From positions 2,294,001 to 2,358,000 of the forward strand of contig CAWCUZ010000001.1 of assembly GCA_963798795.1 (NCBI GenBank): DNA of 64,000 nt, written 5' to 3'. A program made the translations under genes and the position numbers. Source of the stretch: CAWCUZ01 sp963798795. Lineage in GTDB: Bacteria > Acidobacteriota > Vicinamibacteria > Vicinamibacterales > SCN-69-37. Positions 34,591 to 44,582 of this stretch are shown here, piece after piece. How positions within the stretch are numbered: position 1 is the first letter of the stretch; each line of letters starts with the position of its first letter. A model generated the notes under the pieces. That model made no database searches. It was not told the origin of the DNA and saw nothing but the letters and a program-made list of their open reading frames with translations.

Positions 34591-34730
34591 GCGCCGACGG
34601 TCAGCCGCGGCGCGCCGACTCGACATCCGCAACCGACATAGTTCGCGCCAGCGACGCCAATGACCACGAACCTGGCCGACTGCTGATGAAGTCGCCGGAT
34701 GAGCGGGATCAGCGGATCCACGGCGACTGC

Positions 34731-34946
34731 TTACACCCGACGTGCGTTCTGATAGTGCGAGCGGACCGACTCCTCCGCGGTCCAGACCCACGTCTTGTCC
34801 GAACCTGGCTGGTTCGCGGCCATCGCCTCGACGGTCGCGATGTGGCGCAGGTACTCCTCGTCGAGTTCGATGCGAACGGACGACGCCTGCGCCGCGGCCT
34901 GGTCGAGCGCCCGAAAACCGTCTTTCGCCGTCACATCCACCCCCAC
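34731..34946 (-). CDS. Small hypothetical protein
   Basis: 71 residues from GTG 34946: MGVDVTAKDGFRALDQAAAQ, SSVRIELDEEYLRHIATVEA, ending WTAEESVRSHYQNARRV. The amino-acid use is that of a real protein, not the Arg/Pro-rich shadows common here. A TATTCT at about 34949-34954 (minus) would be a -10 directly at the start. No relatives recognised. It is divergent from the glycosyltransferase gene at 35012. Confidence 0.4.
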   Translation of the reverse strand: MGVDVTAKDGFRALDQAAAQASSVRIELDEEYLRHIATVEAMAANQPGSDKTWVWTAEESVRSHYQNARRV

Positions 34947-35011
34947 AGAATAGTCCGTCCGCCGATGGCGATTGCAGGTCCTCGCGTCGTCCGGCGTGAC
35001 AGACTTGCCCC

Positions 35012-36557
35012 ATGACTGAGTCGGCGGCGCCTCGCGCGCCTCGATTCGGGGGCTGGCCGTTCGTCATGTTCCCCGCCGCCACCTTCCTGGCGCACGTCGT
35101 GGCGCTCCAGGGGTACGGCTGGTTTCGCGATGAGTTCTATTACGTCGCGTGCGCCAGGCGCCTGGCGTTCGGCTACGTGGACCATCCCCCGCTGTCGATC
35201 GCCCTGTTGCGCGGCGTCCTCGAGACGCTCGGCTCTTCGCTGTGGGCCGTGCGGCTGCTGCCGGCCCTGGCCGGCGCCGCCACGGTGCTGGTCGTCGGCC
35301 TGATCGCCCGGGACCTCGGGGGACGCCGGTTCGCCCAGTCGCTGGCCATGCTCGCGGCGCTCGCGGCGCCGGCGTACCTGACGCTCGACCACTTCTACTC
35401 GATGAACGCCTTCGACATCCTGATCTGGGCTGTCGCGGCCCTGACGCTCGTCCGCGTCACCGTCCGGCCGACGACGCGCGGCTGGCTGCTGCTCGGCCTG
35501 GTCCTGGGACTCGGGCTCCAGAACAAGTTGTCGGTGCTCTGGCTGGGGTTCGGTATCGCCGTGGGGCTGCTCGTCAGTTCCCGGCGACGACTGCTCCTGA
35601 CGCGCGGTCCGTGGCTGGCAGCCGGCCTCGCGGGCGTCATCCTCCTGCCGCACGTCATCTGGCAGGTGAACCACGGCTGGCCGACGCTCGAGTTCATCCG
35701 GAACGCGACGCACGACAAGATGGTCGCCATCTCGATCCCCGGCTTCGTGAAGTCGCAGCTCGAGATGATGGGACCGCTCGCCGCCATTGTCTGGCTCGCC
35801 GGACTGGCGTGGCTGTTCGCCGGCCGCGCGGCGGCACCGTATCGGATCCTCGGCTCGGATGTACGCGGCGGTATTCGTGCTCCTCGTCGTGAACGGCGCG
35901 AGCCGCGCCGGATACCTGGCGCCCGCCTACACGTGGCTCTCCGCCGCCGGCGCGGTCGCACTCGACGGGCTGTTCTCGCGATTTGGCGGCTCGCCGGCGC
36001 GTGCGGTCGTCGTCGCGCTGGTGCTGGCCGAAGGCGTCCTGCTGGCACCGTTCGGTCTGCCCGTGCTGCCGATCGATCGCTATGTCGCCTACGCCAGGAC
36101 GCTGGGCATCGGGCCGTCCACCGAAGAGAAGAAGGACCTCGGCGTTCTGCCGCAGCATTACGCTGACATGCACGGGTGGGACGCCATCGTCGGCGCGGTG
36201 GCTGCGGCCTACGAGACGATTCCGGTCGAAGACCGGGCGGCGACAACGATCTTCACGCCCAACTACGGCGACGCAGGGGCCATCGAGCTGCTCGGCATGC
36301 CGCGCGGCCTTCCGCAGCCGGTGAGCGGCCACAACAACTACTGGCTCTGGGGGCCGCCGTCCTACGACGTCCGCACGGTGATCGTGCTGGGCGGGCAGTA
36401 CGACCAACTGGTCACGCGCTACCGCCAGGTGCGACTCGCCGGCCGGACCAACTGCGGACTGTGCATGCCGGACGAGAACGACCAGCCGATCTGGATCTGC
36501 TCGGGTCCTCTCGAGCAGCCGCAGACCGTCTGGCCGCGGCTCAAGCACTACGATTGA
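35012..36557 (+). CDS. Membrane glycosyltransferase (GT39/ArnT-PMT family), one frame break
   Basis: About 515 residues over two frames. The first frame gives FVMFPAATFLAHVVALQGYG, WFRDEFYYVACARRLAFGYV and DHPPLSIALLRGVLETLG. The 'DEFYY...GYVDHPP' block is the lipid-phosphate-sugar transferase signature with the catalytic Asp/Glu. Many TM helices follow. Near 35855 the frame moves to MYAAVFVLLVVNGASRAGYL, then LSAAGAVALDGLF and a periplasmic C-domain (IFTPNYGDAGAIELLGMPRG; GHNNYWLWGPPSYD). Proteins of this type move sugars from a polyprenyl donor to lipid or protein. Both halves are conserved, so an indel error is likely. Confidence 0.8.
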
Positions 36558-36566
36558 CCGTCGGAC

Positions 36567-38444
36567 CTAGCGAAATCGCACGTCGTCCAGCATGAACGAG
36601 AAGTCCCTGGGAGCCCCCAGCGCGACGAACAGCACACTGACGATGCCGCGGCCGTCCGCTGTGCCCGACGCGAAAGGCAGTTCCACCTCCGACCAGTCCG
36701 GGCCCGCGTGGAACGTCAGCGTGACCGCGGCGGCGTTTCCCCTCGCGTCGTAGACGAACACGCGGTAGTCGTGCCCGTCGCCGCGCGTGCGGAATGTCAG
36801 CGCCTGGAAGGACGACAGGTCGACGCCTTGCGACGTGGTCGTCCCGGCCCGGAACCAGGCGCCCGCCGCCGGCGCGCTGGCGCCTGGCCGCGTCGTGCCC
36901 CGGACCGCCAGCGCGGCGGTCGACCCGTTCGCGCCGCCCGCAACCACGGCAAGCGTCACGGTGGACCCGCCCCCCGCGGCCGCATCCGTGTACGCCTCCC
37001 ACCCGCGACCGAAGCGTGATTGCGGCGGTTTCCCCACGCCGCCCGGTTCGTCGAAATCGCTGACGATGCCCGACTCGGCGCCCGGCGGCGGCGGCCCGCC
37101 CGCCTTCATCTCGAGCGACGCACGCAGGGCGTCGATCTGTTGCTGATAGAGATCGAGCTTCCAGCGGCGTCCTTCCTTCCAGATCCCGGAGACCGCGCGC
37201 GTCTCGAGAATGCGGGAGGTCGGGTCGCCGTCGACGAGCACGACGTCGGCGCGGAGGCCGGGCGCGATGCGGCCGCGATCGTCGAGGCCGAACACCCGCG
37301 CCGGGGCGGAGGTGGCGGCGGTCAGCGCCTCGATCGGCGTGAGGCCCGCGCGCACCAGCAGCTCGAGCTCGCGGTGCAGGCTCGCGCCGTAGGTCGTGCC
37401 GGGGTTCGGCGCGTCCGTGCCGGCAAGCAGCGTGACGCCGGCATCGTGCAGCGCCCGCACCGCCGCGAAGGCATTGGCCATGGCCAGGTGGCTTCCCTTC
37501 AGACTCGGAAACTGGAGCGCCAGGTTCTTCCGGGCCTCGGCCGACAGCCGGGGCCCCAGGACCGGATCGTCGATGACGGCCTGTCCGCCCGGCTCCCCGG
37601 TCCCGGCCTCGAGGACGGTGAGCGTCGGCACGACGAACGCGCCGTGGTCGGCCACGACGCGTCCGAAGTCCGGACGCGGCGGCCGGTCGGCAAAGATGTG
37701 CATCAGTCCGTCAACGCCGGCCGCGACGGCTTCGCGCGCGCCGTCTCCACTGCCGATGTGGGCGACCGCCATCTTCCCCCGCGCGTGCGCCGCCGCCACG
37801 ACCGCCCGCAGCGTGGCGTCGTCGAGCGTGGGCAGCGACATGCCGAATGCCGCGCCGTCGTCGAGGACAATCTTGATGTAGTCAGACCCCTCCGCGATGC
37901 GCGCGTCGACGAACGCCTGTGCCGATGCCGCCTCGGCGAGCGTCGGAATGTCGATGCCGTACTCCGTGCCGTGGCCGCCGGGCGCCGTGACGAGCGTGCC
38001 CGAGGACAGCAGGTCCGGACGGTCGGCCGCGCCGCCCGCCGCCTGTTCCTTCTTCATCTGCTGCATCAGACCCACCGGCGTGAACATGTCCAGCTCCGTC
38101 GTCACGCCAAACGCGGCCGCGCCCTTGAGCTGGTTGCGATTCATCGTGTGCGTGTGGGCATCGATGAGCCCGGGAAGGAGCGTCTTGCCTGCCCCGTCGA
38201 CGACCTCGGCGCCCGCCGGCACGTCGACGGCCTGCGCCGGTAGTGCGACCTGCGCGATGTGCCGGTCGGCGAGCACCACCGTGGCGGACGGGATCACGCG
38301 CGCCCCATCGAACACCCGCACGTCGCGGATGACCACCGGCGGCGGCGTCTCCTCCTGGGCCTGCCGGGCGGAAGCCGAGGCGCTGGCCAGCAGAGCAGCG
38401 AGCGCAGCGACCGCCAGTCCGGACCGGCAGGCGAGGACCTTCAT
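36567..38444 (-). CDS. Secreted amidohydrolase with C-terminal CIA30 domain
   Basis: 625 residues from ATG 38444, chosen because a signal peptide starts there (MKVLACRSGLAVAALAALLA); an earlier ATG at 38486 is possible. Metal-dependent hydrolase: LLPGLIDAHTHTMNRN, SDYIKIVLDDG (Lys), MAVAHIGSGDG (His), VTLLAGTDAPNPGTTYG (Asp), then GRIAPGLRADVVLVDGDPTS. Residues ~490-625 are a CIA30 beta-sandwich (VDLSSFQALTFRTRGDGHDY; FSFMLDDVRF). Likely acts on an amide or cyclic substrate in the periplasm; not more specific. Confidence 0.87.
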   Translation of the reverse strand: MKVLACRSGLAVAALAALLASASASARQAQEETPPPVVIRDVRVFDGARVIPSATVVLADRHIAQVALPAQAVDVPAGAEVVDGAGKTLLPGLIDAHTHTMNRNQLKGAAAFGVTTELDMFTPVGLMQQMKKEQAAGGAADRPDLLSSGTLVTAPGGHGTEYGIDIPTLAEAASAQAFVDARIAEGSDYIKIVLDDGAAFGMSLPTLDDATLRAVVAAAHARGKMAVAHIGSGDGAREAVAAGVDGLMHIFADRPPRPDFGRVVADHGAFVVPTLTVLEAGTGEPGGQAVIDDPVLGPRLSAEARKNLALQFPSLKGSHLAMANAFAAVRALHDAGVTLLAGTDAPNPGTTYGASLHRELELLVRAGLTPIEALTAATSAPARVFGLDDRGRIAPGLRADVVLVDGDPTSRILETRAVSGIWKEGRRWKLDLYQQQIDALRASLEMKAGGPPPPGAESGIVSDFDEPGGVGKPPQSRFGRGWEAYTDAAAGGGSTVTLAVVAGGANGSTAALAVRGTTRPGASAPAAGAWFRAGTTTSQGVDLSSFQALTFRTRGDGHDYRVFVYDARGNAAAVTLTFHAGPDWSEVELPFASGTADGRGIVSVLFVALGAPRDFSFMLDDVRFR

Positions 38445-38529
38445 AGGACTGCCGGGGCTGGAGCGGCGTAGGACGAGCATGAACAACTCAGTGTATCGCG
38501 CGATTCCCGATGGGCGATAAGTCGATCGT

Positions 38530-38582
<53 letters not shown>

Positions 38583-38600
38583 CCGATTGAAGACTCCCGA

Positions 38601-40469
38601 TTACCGATTGCCGATATTGAGGCCCCACCCGGCCTCGAACATCCCCGGCAGCGAAATCGGCAACCGTCCCGTGATCGGCGCCTCGCCGGCGATCGCGCGC
38701 ACGGCCGAGGCTTCCGGCAGGTCGTAGAGATCGTAGGTGAGGACCGCCGCCGGCACCTGCGGCGCGAGCGCCACGATGTAGGGATTGCCGAAGAAGACGG
38801 TGATGAACGGCTCCGGCGTCCCGGCGGTGAGGCGCGCGAGATCGGCGAGCAGCTTGACGAGCGGAGGCGAGAGGTCCATGCGGCCGCTGCCCGACACCGT
38901 GCGCACGAATACCGCGGCGACGATGGCGTCGTAGCGCGCGGCCGTGGCGCGGACGAAATCGATCTCCGACGGCGAGGAGCGATCCGAGAGCTCGACGGCC
39001 GTGACGTTCGGCCAGCGCCGCTTCAGCTCAGGAATGAAGGTGCGCCCGGGGGCTGCAATGCTCCAGCCCGATGGATAGTCGAGCAACGACAGGCACAGTA
39101 CCGCGGCGTCGCCAGGGACCCGAAGCGGCATCTGATGACGGTCGTCCTTGACGAGCGTGATCGACCGCCGGCTCGCCTCCTCCGCCACCGCCTGGTGCGA
39201 CCGGCCTCCCACTTCCTTCGGCACGTCGTCCAGCGCCACGGCGCGCGACGTGTGCAGGCCCAGCCGCGCCTTGGCTTCGAGGATCCGTCGAACCGAGGCG
39301 TCGAGCTGCGCCGGGGGAATGACGCCCTGCGCCACCGCCGCTTTCACGCCTGCGATGGCCGCCTCCACATCCGGCACTTTCAGCAGCAGGTCGCTGCCGG
39401 CGAACACCGCGCGCACGGCCGCGTCGCCGGGGGGGATGCGGCTGCGAATGGCCTCCATGTCGAGCGCGTCGGTCACCACCAGGCCCTCGAACTTCAATTC
39501 GCCGCGGAGCAGGTCCGTCGTGATGGGCCGGCTGAGCGTCGCCGGGCTGAACCCTTCCGGATCGAGCGCCGGCACTTCGATGTGCGCGGTCATCACCGCG
39601 TCGGCCCCGGCGGCAATCCCGGCGCGGAACGGCGCCAGCTCCACCGATTCGATCCGATCGCGCGGCTGCCGGACGATCGGGAGCCCGAGATGCGAGTCGA
39701 CGTCGGTGTCGCCATGGCCTGGAAAGTGCTTCAGCGCTGACAGGACGCCGCCCTGGTGAAAGCCCTCGACGTACGCGGCCGTGAACCGCGCGACCGCGTC
39801 GGGCGACTCGCCAAACGAACGGGTGTTGATAACCGGATTGCGCGGGTTGTTGTTGACGTCGGCGACCGGCGCCAGGTTCATCTGCACGCCGAGCGCGCGG
39901 GCTTCCACGGCCGTCAGCCGTGCGACCTCCCGCGCCAGGTCGGTGTCACCGGCGGCTGCCACCGCCATCTCGCGCGGAAACGCTGTCGCGCGCCTGATGC
40001 GGAACGCCACGCCCGTTTCGAAGTCGCCCGCTACCAGCAGGGGTACCTTCGCGAGACTCTGTAGCCGGTTGACGAGCGACGCCGCCGCCACCGGCTCGCC
40101 GAGTACGACCGTACCGTAGTGGCTGTCGAAGAGCACCGATGGCGCGCGCTCGGTGGCGCCCAGGACGAGCAGCCCCCCGACGTGCAGATCCCGCACCTGC
40201 CGCGCGAGCCTGTCGAACTCCTCCGAGTCGTCGGCCAGGTACGCCGTCTCGGTCGACACGACCATCAGTTGCCCGACCTTCTCGTCGAGCGTCATCTTCT
40301 TGAGGGTCTGATCGATCCATTTGTTCGCGGACTTGTCGAGCGAGGCGGGCACCTGGTCCGCCGCAATCGCCGCCATGGCGATGACGAACAGGACGATGGC
40401 GAACGGCAGCGGCGAGGCGCGCTTCAGAAGGGCGATGAGGACCCCGGGGCTGAAGCCCCGGGGCTCCAT
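38601..40469 (-). CDS. GH3 beta-N-acetylhexosaminidase-like enzyme (NagZ type), start uncertain
   Basis: About 622 residues from ATG 40469. A membrane anchor or signal (SPLPFAIVLFVIAMAAIA) precedes MTLDEKVGQLMVVSTETAYL. NagZ motifs: ALKHFPGHGDTDVDSHLGLP (His-Asp acid/base dyad) and LVVTDALDMEAI (nucleophile Asp). A second GH3 domain ends the protein (AVFVRTVSGSGRMDLSPPL; ITVFFGNPYIVALAPQ). The reading frame upstream is filled by six 21-bp repeats, each with an ATG (40469 to 40574), so any of these could start it. NagZ removes GlcNAc from peptidoglycan or chitin fragments. Confidence 0.85.
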   Translation of the reverse strand: MEPRGFSPGVLIALLKRASPLPFAIVLFVIAMAAIAADQVPASLDKSANKWIDQTLKKMTLDEKVGQLMVVSTETAYLADDSEEFDRLARQVRDLHVGGLLVLGATERAPSVLFDSHYGTVVLGEPVAAASLVNRLQSLAKVPLLVAGDFETGVAFRIRRATAFPREMAVAAAGDTDLAREVARLTAVEARALGVQMNLAPVADVNNNPRNPVINTRSFGESPDAVARFTAAYVEGFHQGGVLSALKHFPGHGDTDVDSHLGLPIVRQPRDRIESVELAPFRAGIAAGADAVMTAHIEVPALDPEGFSPATLSRPITTDLLRGELKFEGLVVTDALDMEAIRSRIPPGDAAVRAVFAGSDLLLKVPDVEAAIAGVKAAVAQGVIPPAQLDASVRRILEAKARLGLHTSRAVALDDVPKEVGGRSHQAVAEEASRRSITLVKDDRHQMPLRVPGDAAVLCLSLLDYPSGWSIAAPGRTFIPELKRRWPNVTAVELSDRSSPSEIDFVRATAARYDAIVAAVFVRTVSGSGRMDLSPPLVKLLADLARLTAGTPEPFITVFFGNPYIVALAPQVPAAVLTYDLYDLPEASAVRAIAGEAPITGRLPISLPGMFEAGWGLNIGNR

Positions 40470-40581
40470 CGGCGTGCCCCGGGGCTCCATCGGCGTGCCC
40501 CGGGGCTCCATCGGCGTGCCCCGGGGCTCCATCGGCGTGCCCCGTGGCTCCATCGGAGCGGCCCGGGGCTCCATCGGGATG
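40456..40581. repeat. 21-bp tandem repeat x6 at the 5' end of the NagZ-like gene
   Basis: Unit CCCCGGGGCTCCATCGGCGT+G, four exact and two diverged copies, next to the palindrome CCCCGGGGCTGAAGCCCCGG (40443-40462). The unit is the tail of the dispersed palindromic family. On the minus strand it encodes MEPRGTP repeats and supplies an ATG every 21 bp. Confidence 0.9.
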
Positions 40582-40703
40582 CCCCTGGACTTTGCCGGAC
40601 GGGCCGGAACGCGGACGACCACTTTCACTCTGATAGCGTCCTCTGGCGCGCGAGTGTACCGGTTCGCCGGATCCGGTACAAGGATTCGCCGGATAATGCT
40701 GGG

Positions 40704-41206
40704 ATGGCCGTCGCCGATCACAAGGCGTACTCGCCCGCGCGCGTGCGCGGCTTCGTGCTGACCGTCAGCGACTCGCGCACGCTCGCCACCGAGACGAGCG
40801 GCCGCGCCATCGCCCAGCTGCTCGAAGCCGCCGGCCACGAGGTCGTCGGCCGCGACCTCGTCCGCGACGAGCCGGCCGAGGTCGCGCGTGTCCTTCGCGA
40901 CCAGCTCGCCGCCGGCCGGGCGCAGGTCCTCATCACGACCGGCGGCACCGGCATCTCGTCGCGCGACTCGACGTACGAGGCGGTCACGGCCCTGTTCGAC
41001 AAGCGCCTCGACGGCTTCGGCGAGCTATTCCGCCTGCTCAGCTTTCAGGACATTGGCCCCGCCGCGATGCTTTCCCGCGCCTGCGCCGGCACCGTTGGAC
41101 GAGCGCGATTTTCGTCCTGCCCGGATCGGAGGCGGCGGTGAGACTCGCGATGGAGCGGCTCGTCATCCCCGAGCTGGGCCACATCGTGGGCCAGCTCGGG
41201 CGATAG
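40704..41206 (+). CDS. moaB: MoaB/Mog-type molybdopterin adenylyltransferase, one frame break
   Basis: About 166 residues. Frame one: VRGFVLTVSDSRTLATETSG, HEVVGRDLVRDEP, LITTGGTGISSRDSTYEAV (MPT-binding loop), LSFQDIGPAAMLSRACAG. After a shift near 41100 the frame gives AIFVLPGSEAAVRLAMERLV and IPELGHIVGQLGR*. Both ends are exact MoaB family sequence, so an indel error is likely. It activates molybdopterin with ATP before MoeA inserts molybdate; moeA follows 8 nt later. Confidence 0.87.
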
Positions 41207-41213
41207 GTCTTCC

Positions 41214-42422
41214 GTGCGTCCATTTGCCGCGACCCTGTCGTTCGCCGAGGCCCTGCGCATCGTCAGTGATGCGGCGGTGCCCATCGGCCGCGTGGAGCGC
41301 GTGTCCATTACCGAGGCCGATGGGCGGGTGCTCGCGCGCGACGTGACGGCGCCGGTGGACGTGCCGCCGTTCGAACGGGCGGCGATGGACGGCTATGCGC
41401 TGATCGCCGCCGACGCCGACCGCGCGGGACCGGACGCGCCGGTGTCGCTGCGGTGCGTGGATCGCGTGTTCACCGGCCAGGTGCCGGCGCGGGCGGTCGG
41501 CCGCGGCGAGTGCATCGAAGTGGCAACCGGCGCGCCCATGCCTCCCGGCGCCGACGCCGTCGTGATGGTGGAGCAGACGGCGCGCGACGGCGACCTCGTC
41601 CGTGTGCGGGCGGCCGTGCGGCGCGACCAGAACATCGGCCATCGCGGCGCCGACATCCGCGCAGGGGCGACGGCGGTCGCCGCGGGCGACCCGCTCACGC
41701 CCGGCCGCATCGGCGCCATCGCGGCCACCGGCGCGACCGCGGTCGACGTGTACGCGCGTCCCACGGTCGCCATCGCCTCGACTGGCAACGAAATCGTCGA
41801 GCCGGGGGCGCCGCTCGAGCCCGGCCAGCTCTACGACATCAACAGCTTCACCCTGTCCACGGTCGTGGCGCGCCACGGCGGCGTATCCGTGCGGCTGCCC
41901 TCCCCCGGCGACTCGCTGACGGGGCTGTCGGCCGCCGTCGATGTGGCGAAGGCGCACGATCTGATCGTCTTTTCGGGCGGCAGCTCGGTTGGCGAACGCG
42001 ATCTGGTGCTCGACGCCATCCGCGCGCACGGCGAGGTGATCTTCCACGGCATCGCCGTGAAACCCGGCAAGCCGACGGCGTTCGGCCGCATCGGCCGCAC
42101 GCTCGTCTTCGGCATGCCCGGCTATCCGACGTCGTGTCTGTCGAACGCCTACATGCTGCTGGTGCCGCTGCTGCGCCGCACGGCCCGGCTGCCGCCGTGG
42201 CGGCCCGAGGTCGTGCAGGCGCGCCTTGCGCGCCGCGTCTCATCGGTGCCCGGCCGGCACCAGTTCTATCCGGTGAAGCTCACCGCCGACGGCCGCGCCG
42301 AGCCGGTCTTCAAGGCCTCGGGCGACATCACCAGCATGGCGGCCGCGGACGGGTACATCGAGATTGCAGCGGAGGTGGAAGGCGTCGAAGAGGGCACCGC
42401 GGTCAGGGTCGCCCTCTTCTGA
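41214..42422 (+). CDS. moeA: Molybdopterin molybdenumtransferase MoeA
   Basis: 402 residues from GTG 41214. Domains follow MoeA: LSFAEALRIV, PVDVPPFERAAMDGYAL (family start signature), ECIEVATGAPMPPGADAVVM, GADIRAGATA, then the MPT-binding domain PTVAIASTGNEIVEPGAPLE, GQLYDINSFTL, VFSGGSSVGERDLV, KPGKPTAFGRIG, FGMPGYPTSCLSNAYML. C-terminal domain to the end. Inserts molybdate into adenylated molybdopterin; forms an operon with moaB. No damage. Confidence 0.95.
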   Translation: MRPFAATLSFAEALRIVSDAAVPIGRVERVSITEADGRVLARDVTAPVDVPPFERAAMDGYALIAADADRAGPDAPVSLRCVDRVFTGQVPARAVGRGECIEVATGAPMPPGADAVVMVEQTARDGDLVRVRAAVRRDQNIGHRGADIRAGATAVAAGDPLTPGRIGAIAATGATAVDVYARPTVAIASTGNEIVEPGAPLEPGQLYDINSFTLSTVVARHGGVSVRLPSPGDSLTGLSAAVDVAKAHDLIVFSGGSSVGERDLVLDAIRAHGEVIFHGIAVKPGKPTAFGRIGRTLVFGMPGYPTSCLSNAYMLLVPLLRRTARLPPWRPEVVQARLARRVSSVPGRHQFYPVKLTADGRAEPVFKASGDITSMAAADGYIEIAAEVEGVEEGTAVRVALF

Positions 42423-42545
42423 GTTGGGAGTTGGGAGTTGGGAGTTGGGAGTTGTGGTTGCCCGGGTCTGAAGACCCGGGCCTCCGGCCTCCGGCCGCCG
42501 GCCGCCGATTCGCCGATTCGCCGATTCGCCAAATCGCCAAATCCC
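42421..42545. repeat. Composite repeat: 7-mer array, palindrome, 8-mer array
   Basis: Three elements in a row between the convergent moeA and sod genes. (GAGTTGG)x5 at 42421-42455; a near-perfect palindrome GCCCGGGTCT-GA-AGACCCGGGC at 42460-42481 that could terminate both genes; then GATTCGCC/AAATCGCC octamers at 42507-42545. Confidence 0.85.
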
Positions 42546-42549
42546 CCAA

Positions 42550-43151
42550 CTACTTGAGCCGCTTGTTGACCTCGTCCCAGTTGACGACGTTCCACCAGGC
42601 GCCGAGATAGTCGGCGCGGCGGTTCTGGTACTTGAGGTAGTAGGCGTGCTCCCAGACGTCGATGCCGAGGATGGGCTTCTTGCCGTCCATGAGCGGGTTG
42701 TCCTGGTTCGCCGTGCTCTCGATCGACAACTTGCCGTTCGGCTTCCACCAGCCAGGCCCAGCCGCTGCCGAAGCGGCCCGCGCCGGCCTTGTTCATCTGT
42801 TCCTTGAACGCGTCGAAGCTGCCGAACGCGCCCTTGATGGCGTCGGCAATCGCGCCGGTCGGCGCGCCGCCCTTGCCCGGCCCCATGATCTGCCAGAACA
42901 TCGTGTGGTTCGACGTGGCCGCCGCCGTTGTTGCGCACCGCGGTGCGGATGTCCTCGGGCACGCCGCTCAGCTGGCGCAGCAGGTCCTCGGCGCTCTTGC
43001 TCTGCAGCCCGGGGTGCTTCTCGAGCGCCGCGTTCAGGTTGTTGACGTACGCCGCGTGATGCTTGTCGTGGTGAATCTGCATCGTCTGCGCGTCGATGTG
43101 GGGCTCGAGCGCGTCGAAGGCGTACGGCAGCGGCGGCAGCTGGTAGGACAT
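42550..43151 (-). CDS. Fe/Mn superoxide dismutase, two frame breaks
   Basis: About 200 residues. Start ATG 43151 with GGAGG upstream: LPPLPYAFDALEPHID, QIHHDKHHAAYVNNLN (first metal His). Near 42917 an extra base moves the frame from NNGGGHV to NHTMFWQIMGPGKGG (second His). Near 42743 it moves again to KPNGKLSIESTANQDNPLMD, then DVWEHAYYLKYQNRRADYLG (Asp and His ligands) and VNWDEVNKRLK*. All four metal ligands exist, in three frame segments. Removes superoxide in the cytoplasm. Metal not decided. Confidence 0.87.
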
Positions 43152-43164
43152 CTCTCCCTCCTGG

Positions 43165-43218
43165 GGATTTGTGATTTGGGGATTTGGTGGTTTGGAGATT
43201 TGGTGGTTTGGAGGTTTC
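43165..43218. repeat. Degenerate 8-bp tandem repeat (GATTTGGT type) 5' of sod
   Basis: Units such as ATTTGGGG, ATTTGGTG, GTTTGGAG, ATTTGGTG, GTTTGGAG run just upstream of the sod ribosome site. Confidence 0.75.
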
Positions 43219-43256
43219 TCGCCCACTACTACATCACAACCGTCTCCGATGTGAAG

Positions 43257-44396
43257 TCATCGAATTGCGAGCATGCGGTCCAGCGCGACGCGCGCCCAGG
43301 TCTTCGTGGGCTCCGGCACGACGATGCGATTGTGGACCTCGCCGTCGACCAGGCCCTCGAGAATCCACAGCAGGTGATTCGGCGACACGCGGAACATCGT
43401 CGAGCACAGGCACCCGAGCGCGTCGAGCGTGACCACCGTCCGCGACGGCGCGACCGGCGGCGGCCAGCCGGTTCACGAGGTGGATTTCGGTGCCGACCGC
43501 CCAGACCGATCCCGCCGGGCTGTCGTTGACGGTGCGAATGATGCATTCGGTCGACCCGCACGACGTCGGCGGCCTGCGCCACGTCGAACGTGCACTCGGG
43601 ATGGACGATGACCTTGCCGTCGGGATGCGCCTGACGGAACTGCTCGATCTGCCGGACGTTGAAGCGCGTGTGCACGCTGCAGTGGCCCTTCCAGAGGATG
43701 AGCCGCGCGCGGTCGAGCGCGGCCGCGCTCGACGCCGCCGAACGGCAGCTCCGGATCCCAGAGCACCATCTCGTCGAGCGGCACGCCCATGCGGAACGCG
43801 GTGTTGCGGCCCAGGTGCTGGTCGGGCAGCATCAGCATCTTCTCGCCGCGGTCCCACGCCCAGGCCATCACGGCGTCGGCGTTGCTCGACGTGCACACGA
43901 TGCCGCCGTGCTCGCCGCAGAACGCCTTGATGGCCGCCGTGGAGTTGATGTACGTCACCGGCACGACCTCGGTCACGCCGAGCCGCGCGAGCTCGTCCCA
44001 GCAGACCTCGAGCTGATCGATGGCGGCCATGTCGGCCATCGAGCAGCCGGCGGCCAGGTCCGGCAGGATGACCTGCTGTCGCGGCGCCGACAGCACGTCG
44101 GCGCTCTCGGCCATGAAGTGCACGCCGCAGAACACGACGAATTCCGCGTCGCCGCTGGCGGGCGGCCGTGCTGCGCCAGCTTCAGCGAGTCGCCGGTGAC
44201 GTCGGCGAACCTGATGACCTCGTCGCGCTGATAGTGGTGGCCGAGGATGCACGACGCGATCGCCCGAGCGCGCGCGCTGGCGCCCGCGATGCGCGCGTCC
44301 AGCTCGTCGTCCGACAGGCGGAGGTACGTCGTCGGGCAGCGGCTGGCGTTCGCTCAGCCGGGTCTTCTCGTAGTCGGTCAGCAGCTGAATCGCCAT
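43257..44396 (-). CDS. nadA: Quinolinate synthase NadA, about five frame breaks
   Basis: The pieces read in order as NadA: MAIQLLTDYEKTRLSERQ; TYLRLSDDELDARI and ILGHHYQRDEVIRFADVTGD (shift near 44335); EFVVFCGVHFMAESADVL, CSMADMAAIDQLEV, GIVCTSSNADAVMAWA, LPDQHLGRNTAFRMG (after 44160); LILWKGHCSVHTRFNVRQIE, HPECTFDVAQAADVV (after 43737); TECIIRTVNDSPAG (after 43555); LGCLCSTMFRVSPNHLLWIL and ALDRMLAIR* (after 43445). The three Fe-S cysteines (VFCG, IVCT, GCLC) are all present. NadA condenses iminoaspartate with DHAP for NAD synthesis. So many breaks in an intact family sequence point to assembly error. Confidence 0.88.
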
Positions 44397-44554
44397 CGGC
44401 GTCGCTGCCCTGAGCTTGTGAAAAATTTCTCAATCTCCAGACATGAAAAAGGCCAAATCCCGTCGGGCCGCGGCCCCCGGCTATCGCCGGCCGGAATCTG
44501 ACGTTTTCAGTTTACCAGACTGCGACCATCGTACCGGCCGTTCAGATCGGAGCT

Positions 44555-44577
44555 CGCCCGGGCCTGAAGACCCGGGG
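44555..44577. repeat. Dispersed palindromic repeat, GGGCCTGAAGACCCGGGG
   Basis: CGCCCGGGCCTGAAGACCC followed by GGGGCTCCATCAGG lies directly after the mqnE stop, in the 186-bp gap to nadA. It is a plausible terminator. The rest of the gap shows no gene. Confidence 0.65.
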
Positions 44578-44582
44578 CTCCA

